This document shows, one piece after another, positions 10,415-14,205 of a stretch of 14,205 bases of DNA. The stretch's first letter is position 1. Each line of letters opens with the position of its first letter. Under the pieces are notes generated by a model. It did no database searches and was not told the DNA's origin. It worked only from the letters and a program-made list of their open reading frames with translations. Source of the stretch: DAOTVD01 sp034437075 (lineage in GTDB: Bacteria > Chloroflexota > Anaerolineae > Aggregatilineales > J027). A program made the position numbers and the translations under genes. The stretch spans positions 1 through 14,205 of the forward strand of contig DAOTVD010000242.1 in NCBI GenBank assembly GCA_034437075.1, given 5' to 3'.

Positions 10415-10765
10415 TTAGCGGCACAGCATCGGGCCGAGGTCATCGCCCGCGAGCATGTGCATGTGGATGTGCATTACCTCTTGATGAGCATCACGCCCGT
10501 TGTTGATTAATAACCGAAAGCCATTCGTGATGCCTTGTTCGGCGGCGATTTTGGACGCAGCAACTAGCATCCGCCCGGCGATTTCGGCATGTTGATCGGT
10601 CAGTTGGCTGGCATCCTGAATTTGCTCGCGCGGGATAATGAGGACATGAAATGGTGCTTGGGGATTAATGTCTTTGATCGCAACAACGAGATCATCTTGA
10701 TACACGAATTCACCGGGTATTTCACCGTTGATAATTTTTGTAAAGATGCTGGGTTCCTGGCTCAT
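10415..10765 (-). CDS. HIT family (histidine triad) nucleotide-binding protein
   Basis: This 116-residue protein belongs to the HINT-like branch of the histidine triad family, nucleoside phosphoramidase or nucleotidyl hydrolase enzymes. It begins SIFTKIINGEIPGEFVYQDD, the usual HINT N-terminus. It has the conserved INPQAPFHVLIIPREQI (33-49) and ends with the triad HIHMHML, with H99, H101 and H103. An upstream in-frame ATG at 10957 would add 64 residues lying inside mtaB. The ATG at 10765 is preferred because it has GGAGGA 7 nt upstream and overlaps the mtaB stop as ATGA. The physiological substrate is unknown. It takes the place that rpsU holds between mtaB and yqeY in Bacillus. Confidence 0.95.
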   Translation of the reverse strand: MSQEPSIFTKIINGEIPGEFVYQDDLVVAIKDINPQAPFHVLIIPREQIQDASQLTDQHAEIAGRMLVAASKIAAEQGITNGFRLLINNGRDAHQEVMHIHMHMLAGDDLGPMLCR

Positions 10766-12066
10766 AGCTCTTCCTCCGGCTGCGGGGCGATTAATAGTTC
10801 CGCTCCCATCATATCGCGGTCGGTCAGATGAGTGTACCGTACATGGCTGAGCGTGTTGGTCAAGTCGTACGGATGACTCATTTCTACTCGAATATAATCG
10901 TCTGTCAGGCCAATGTGCAAATATCCAACCTCCGAAGCGCCGCGAATCCCTTCCCATAAGACGGACCCTGTCTGGCCGATGCGCCCCGTATAGAAACGCT
11001 TATGGCCCTCTGCCGAAAGGGTTTGTATGGTGTGGACGCGCGCCTTGGCGATTTCTTTGGGTATTCGGCCCCGTAGTTTAGCGGCGGGGGTGCCTTCACG
11101 CACGGAATAGGGAAAGACGTGGATTTTCATAAAGTCCATGTCGCGGGTAAAAGCCAGGCTATCCTCAAATTCGTCTTCCGTTTCGCCAGGAAAGCCCACA
11201 ATCAGGTCGGTGCTCAGCGCCAAGCCTGGGATGGCCGCCCGGGCCGCGTTGACGATCTCGCGAAAAGCGCTTTGCGAGGTGTTACGCCGCATCCGGCGCA
11301 GGGTTGCATCGCAACCACTTTGTAGCGGCAGATGCAAATGCCGACACAAGCGCGGATTTTGCCAGAGCTCGAAGAAGCCCGGCGCGATGTCCCAAGGTTC
11401 CAGGCTGCTTAGGCGAATGCGCGGGATGGCCGTGGCATCGAGCAGCGCTTGGATTAAATCGCGCAGACCCGCTTTATTGCCGAAATCATGCCCATAAGAC
11501 CCTAAATGCACGCCGGTCAGCACGGCTTCCTGATAACCACCCCCATGCATATATTGCACTTCGCGCACGATGTCTTCTAATGGACGGCTTCGCCCCTGGC
11601 CACGCGCGATGGTTGTTACACAGAATGTACACGCATTGTCGCAACCGTCTTGCACTTTTACAAAAGCCCGGGTATTGCCCCCCGTGCCCGGTACATAATG
11701 GCGCTGAAGGGGTTCGGCGTCGAAGGTTTCGCCACTCACCAAGGGTACAAGCTTATCTTTTTGGAAGTTGTCCAATACATGCGCGACCCCCGGCAAATCT
11801 TGGACTTGCTGAGGCGCGATGTGTGCGTAGCACCCCGTTACGGCAATTTCGGCGTCCGGGTTGTGGCGATGCATCCGACGTACCAGATTCCGGCTATCTT
11901 TACCCGCATTGCGCGTGACGGCGCACGTATTCGCCACAAATAGATCGGCCTGGGAGGGGTCTTCGACTATTATATAGCCCAGTTGGGCGAACTGCCGGGT
12001 CATGTCCGCGATTTCGCTCTGGTTCAAACGGCACCCGATGCTATCCAGATAGACTCGCTTGGTCAT
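10762..12066 (-). CDS. mtaB: tRNA (t6A37) methylthiotransferase MtaB
   Basis: This 434-residue radical-SAM enzyme adds a methylthio group to N6-threonylcarbamoyladenosine 37 of ANN-decoding tRNAs. The N-terminal UPF0004 domain holds the second [4Fe-4S] cluster cysteines C12 (GCRLNQSE), C48 (NTCAVT) and C79 (TGCYA). The radical-SAM motif CDNACTFC gives C142, C146 and C149. The C-terminal 65 residues fit a TRAM RNA-binding domain. GCRLNQSE favours MtaB (YqeV) over MiaB or RimO, which usually have GCxxN with different following residues. It starts 6 nt after the upstream gene in TAATGATGTATG, with weak ribosome-binding sequence, and overlaps the HIT gene by 4 bp. Confidence 0.94.
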   Translation of the reverse strand: MTKRVYLDSIGCRLNQSEIADMTRQFAQLGYIIVEDPSQADLFVANTCAVTRNAGKDSRNLVRRMHRHNPDAEIAVTGCYAHIAPQQVQDLPGVAHVLDNFQKDKLVPLVSGETFDAEPLQRHYVPGTGGNTRAFVKVQDGCDNACTFCVTTIARGQGRSRPLEDIVREVQYMHGGGYQEAVLTGVHLGSYGHDFGNKAGLRDLIQALLDATAIPRIRLSSLEPWDIAPGFFELWQNPRLCRHLHLPLQSGCDATLRRMRRNTSQSAFREIVNAARAAIPGLALSTDLIVGFPGETEDEFEDSLAFTRDMDFMKIHVFPYSVREGTPAAKLRGRIPKEIAKARVHTIQTLSAEGHKRFYTGRIGQTGSVLWEGIRGASEVGYLHIGLTDDYIRVEMSHPYDLTNTLSHVRYTHLTDRDMMGAELLIAPQPEEEL

Positions 12067-12072
12067 ACATCA

Positions 12073-13332
12073 TTACTCACTTTGTGCGATATTCTCTAAG
12101 CTTTGTGGGCCGGTTAGCACCAAATTATCGAACCCGATTGTGACCGGTTCGCTAAGGTCGGTGGTGCGCGTCGTGCCCACAGAAAACGCGATGCGTCCTT
12201 GTTTGAAGGTATCATCCTCGTACACATCTTGCCAATCGTTGGAGACGCATTCACCAGTCAATGGATTAACCAGCGGCTGGCGATTGTCGCCGCGCGTGCA
12301 CAGCGGCATCAGCGTATTGTTCACGAAAAACACGAAGCGTTCACCCTGGGCCATAATACGTAGCCGATTGTATGTATTGCCTTGGTTGACGACTTCGGAG
12401 GGCGTCCATTGCGTGATCGACTCGGTACGCCCGGCCCGAGTGCGGCTGAGGCGGTAATAGCCATCTCCGCTGATTTCAAAGCGGTAATAATTCTGGTGGT
12501 CACGTTGCCGGAAGATCACCCCATAGGCGTTATCATCATCTCCGGCAATTTGGTGGGTTTGCACCGACAAATCAAAATCGCCAAAGCGCCGGGTTGTGAG
12601 TGGCACGAAAAACCCGGCGTCGGGCAGCCCGCTATTCTCGCGCAGCACCAACGCGCCATCTTGAATCTCGGCGGATTGGCGACCTTGGGCGAGTTCCCAT
12701 TCATCATTAAAGTCATCAAAGCTAGTGGCGTATAGCAGCGCGCCAGGCTCCGGTATGCCGACGGGTAGCTCGATGCGTTCAGTCAAAATTGCCAAGATAA
12801 TCCCCAACGCGCCCATAATGATGACCCCGACCACGCCCACCCCCACAAGCAAGATCGGAAATTCTTTGTCGCGTACAATGCGTTCGCCAAAGGTTTTCCA
12901 CAATTCCAGCATCTGGGCCTGGCGCCAGACCCAATAACTTCCCCAAGAAACCGCTATGGCGCTCAGGATGCCAACCAGCGCATAGGGCAACGATACGCTT
13001 ATACCCCATACGGCGATGCCCCACATCAACCCGACGAACAAAACGAGCGAATTGCGTAAGGCTACCAGGGCGGGGGGCTCTTTAGCCCCCAATGCGGCCA
13101 TGGCATAGAGATGATGATAGCCGACCAATAACATGGCTATGCCAAGCAAAAACGTGGCCGGGGTCAACAAATTCGCGCTCAAATCGGCTGCTACAAAGCT
13201 AATTGCTTCAATGTTTTCGAGCAGCAACCGCCCTGCGCCGATAATCACCAGGAGTATACCGGAAAGGCTGAGGCCAATTTGCAATAATAAGATAAAACGT
13301 TGGGTGCGTGGGCTCGTAAATTGATTTTGCAT
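12073..13332 (-). CDS. multi-pass membrane protein with C-terminal LamG/GH16-like lectin-fold domain
   Basis: This encodes 419 residues and is the first gene of the minus-strand operon. The N-terminal half has five hydrophobic segments near 13-33, 57-77, 94-114, 116-136 and 158-183. Residues 114-136 (VSLPYALVGILSAIAVSWGSYWVW) and the charged 137-157 stretch form a cytoplasmic-looking hinge. The C-terminal part (about 199-412) opens with LLYATSFDDFNDEW and has repeated strand-rich segments such as GVIFRQRDHQNYYRFEIS, FVFFVNN and IGFDNLVLTG. These are typical of concanavalin-like jelly rolls used for carbohydrate binding (DUF1080/GH16-like). Two cysteines (LCTRG and GECV) may pair outside. There are no obvious catalytic residues. 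The start is the first ATG, without a clear Shine-Dalgarno. Function is unknown. Confidence 0.8.
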   Translation of the reverse strand: MQNQFTSPRTQRFILLLQIGLSLSGILLVIIGAGRLLLENIEAISFVAADLSANLLTPATFLLGIAMLLVGYHHLYAMAALGAKEPPALVALRNSLVLFVGLMWGIAVWGISVSLPYALVGILSAIAVSWGSYWVWRQAQMLELWKTFGERIVRDKEFPILLVGVGVVGVIIMGALGIILAILTERIELPVGIPEPGALLYATSFDDFNDEWELAQGRQSAEIQDGALVLRENSGLPDAGFFVPLTTRRFGDFDLSVQTHQIAGDDDNAYGVIFRQRDHQNYYRFEISGDGYYRLSRTRAGRTESITQWTPSEVVNQGNTYNRLRIMAQGERFVFFVNNTLMPLCTRGDNRQPLVNPLTGECVSNDWQDVYEDDTFKQGRIAFSVGTTRTTDLSEPVTIGFDNLVLTGPQSLENIAQSE

Positions 13333-13409
13333 CGGTTACAGGCTGTTGGGTGCGTTCACCATAATCTTGCTGAAAATGTGTATTGCTGACGAAAAATTAG
13401 GAGGTGCAA

Positions 13410-13514
13410 ATGACATCAGTTGGTGTGCAGCGCATTTTACCATGTTCTAGCACGGAACCAATAGCTGGATACCAGCATAGAAAAATGCTTCCTTGTACAA
13501 TCAGATTACCATGA
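13410..13514 (+). CDS. 34-residue small ORF, possible leader peptide
   Basis: This short frame encodes MTSVGVQRILPC.. through ..TIRLP and stops at TGA 13512-13514. The ribosome-binding site AGGAGGTG (13399-13406) is complementary to the anti-Shine-Dalgarno of the 16S gene in this window, with 3 nt between it and the ATG. Its stop codon overlaps an in-frame ATG of the next gene (ATGA at 13511), and the next gene's own AGGAGG begins at 13514. It has two cysteines and a net positive charge, with no membrane segment. Two hairpins that exclude each other can form inside it: GCTGG/CCAGC (13464-13476) and AGCAT/ATGCT (13474-13489). It could be a leader peptide coupling translation to the next gene, or a small protein. 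Real translation is not proven. Confidence 0.45.
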   Translation: MTSVGVQRILPCSSTEPIAGYQHRKMLPCTIRLP

Positions 13515-13528
13515 GGAGGATTAACCGA

Positions 13529-13951
13529 ATGCAGAACCAAGACGAGATCATTACCCCTCAATTTAGGGTGCAATATCGTGGGGATGGTATCATTGTCTAC
13601 TTTGCTCAGGGCAGTATGCGCCAAACGGTCGATGCGTGGTATGAGATGAGCACGCGCCACGATCAGGAAGCAGCGCGGGAAGGGCGCCATCTGCGCCGGA
13701 TGATGATCTTTGATGATAAGTTCTTCCCAACCCCGTATGCCGTCTCGCGGGCCTGGGCTGCCGATGAACAAACGCCCGATAATCTGCGCGAATCATTTGC
13801 GATGGTGGTTGAAAACCATCTGGCTTTTCGCTTTATGCAAGGCGCATTCTCTCGTTTTCCGATCAAAGCGCGTACCAACGCGCGCGCATTCAATACCCAG
13901 GAAGCCGCTCTGGCCTGGTTGGTTGCCAGGTTAGACGAACTGGGGCCTTGA
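13529..13951 (+). CDS. STAS/SpoIIAA-like domain protein, function unknown
   Basis: This encodes 140 residues and is transcribed away from the large operon. Strand-like segments (IIVYFAQG 21-28, RRMMIFDD 56-63, AMVVENHLAFRFMQGAF 91-107) and the closing ARAFNTQEAALAWL (118-131) resemble SpoIIAA-like STAS proteins, where a final FxxxxxALxWL helix is usual. No conserved phosphorylatable serine in a DxSG loop is visible, so regulation by phosphorylation is not supported. The start at 13529 has AGGAGG 9 nt upstream (13514-13519). Earlier in-frame ATGs at 13493 and 13511 are less likely because they precede or overlap that site. A hairpin lies across its stop codon. The fold is inferred from pattern only. 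Confidence 0.75.
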   Translation: MQNQDEIITPQFRVQYRGDGIIVYFAQGSMRQTVDAWYEMSTRHDQEAAREGRHLRRMMIFDDKFFPTPYAVSRAWAADEQTPDNLRESFAMVVENHLAFRFMQGAFSRFPIKARTNARAFNTQEAALAWLVARLDELGP

Positions 13952-13969
13952 GATATAACCGCAAGGCCC
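13943..13969 (+). terminator. hairpin across the stop codon of the STAS-like gene
   Basis: GGGCCTTG (13943-13950) and CAAGGCCC (13962-13969) form an 8-bp stem with an 11-nt loop. The TGA stop (13949-13951) lies at the end of the left arm. Only a weak A/T-rich tail follows, so it may protect the mRNA end rather than stop transcription. Confidence 0.45.
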
Positions 13970-14019
13970 AGGGTGATTATTTACTGACGTTACGCAGCCT
14001 TATCAAAATCGGCTTTCTT

Positions 14020-14091
14020 CAAGGGGCTGAAGCCCCTTGTTAAGTGGCCACGAAAGGTCACTATAGGTTAACAAGGGGTTTTAACCCCTTG
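14020..14091. repeat. nested palindromic repeat, two 20-bp hairpins
   Basis: Two similar palindromes, CAAGGGGCT-GA-AGCCCCTTG (14020-14039) and CAAGGGGTT-TT-AACCCCTTG (14072-14091), lie 52 bp apart. CCCCTTGTTAA (14033-14043) and TTAACAAGGGG (14068-14078) also form an 11-bp inverted repeat, with GTGGCC/GGTCAC continuing it inward. The block can therefore fold either as two hairpins or as one long stem. It looks like a REP-type interspersed element; similar AAGGGG/CCCCTT palindromes are familiar from cyanobacterial and Chloroflexota intergenic DNA. Confidence 0.7.
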
Positions 14092-14136
14092 GATTCTAAT
14101 GGACAGTTCAAAACAAACACAAATGTTTTTTCTGCC

Positions 14137-14164
14137 AAAACCGAGGGCTTAAGCCCTCGGTTTT
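14137..14164. terminator. perfect 28-bp palindrome, likely bidirectional terminator
   Basis: AAAACCGAGGGCTT (14137-14150) is followed at once by its exact reverse complement. In either direction it gives a GC-rich stem followed by TTTT. It may end transcripts of the plus-strand gene and of a gene beyond the window. It may also be a third member of the palindrome family next to it. Confidence 0.6.
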
Positions 14165-14205
14165 ATACGGATTTGTTTTGCGTTCTCCATAAGTGAGTGC
14201 GTAAC

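Noticed and set aside
10766..10957. Longer start for the HIT protein adding 64 residues
   Set aside because: It lies inside mtaB, while GGAGGA and an ATGA overlap support the start at 10765, where HINT homology begins.
13333..13409. Promoters in the divergent intergenic region
   Set aside because: The best plus-strand pair (TTACAG, 18 bp, CATAAT) has a poor -35, and no minus-strand pair with good spacing was found, so none was called.
13590..13893. Minus-strand frames opposite the STAS-like gene
   Set aside because: They are shadows of a better-supported plus-strand gene with its own ribosome-binding site.
13952..14205. CRISPR array or integration site in the palindrome-rich end
   Set aside because: There is no direct repeat with regular spacers, no tRNA edge and no integrase; the repeats are inverted, not direct.

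Overview
The window looks like a Chloroflexota chromosome, probably Anaerolineae or a related class. The grounds are the 16S 3'-terminal third (the text from the 1400 region through GTAGCTGTACCGG), the repertoire of the protein genes, and interspersed AAGGGG..CCCCTT palindromes downstream of a gene. No database search was possible, so the phylum call is moderate.

Layout. (1) Positions 1-5264, minus strand: a linked rRNA operon in the order 16S, tRNA-Ile(GAT), tRNA-Ala(TGC), 23S, 5S. Both large rRNAs are flanked by long complementary arms that would form the usual pre-rRNA processing stems. (2) Positions 5265-5655: the rRNA leader, with a promoter-like TTGACG-17-TAAGAT, a large hairpin, and an intrinsic-terminator-like hairpin just ahead of the 16S processing stem. 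A second terminator-like hairpin sits in the tRNA-Ala/23S spacer. Each of the two hairpins is followed after 6-7 nt by nearly the same 15-mer, AACGCACYTTAACAR. (3) Positions 5656-13332, minus strand: a tightly packed eight-gene operon, read in the order membrane/LamG-like protein, mtaB, HIT protein, yqeY, 7TM-HD (pgpH/yqfF-like), ybeY, dgkA, membrane-anchored TIM-barrel-like protein. Four junctions are ATGA overlaps, one overlap is 8 bp, and the other two gaps are 6 and 30 nt. (4) Positions 13399-13951, plus strand: a 34-codon ORF with a near-perfect Shine-Dalgarno, followed by a STAS/SpoIIAA-like gene. (5) Positions 13952-14205: a palindrome cluster ending in a perfect 28-bp palindrome that could act as a bidirectional terminator.

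How it fits together. The mtaB..yqeY..pgpH-ybeY-dgkA order parallels the Bacillus yqeV-rpsU-yqeY-...-phoH-yqfF-ybeY-dgkA-cdd-era region. Its products serve tRNA modification, c-di-AMP turnover (predicted), rRNA maturation and lipid-carrier recycling. The operon points straight into the rRNA operon, so the leader terminator may insulate rRNA from it or may attenuate rRNA transcription. The repeated hairpin-plus-motif module is the most unusual signal in the window.
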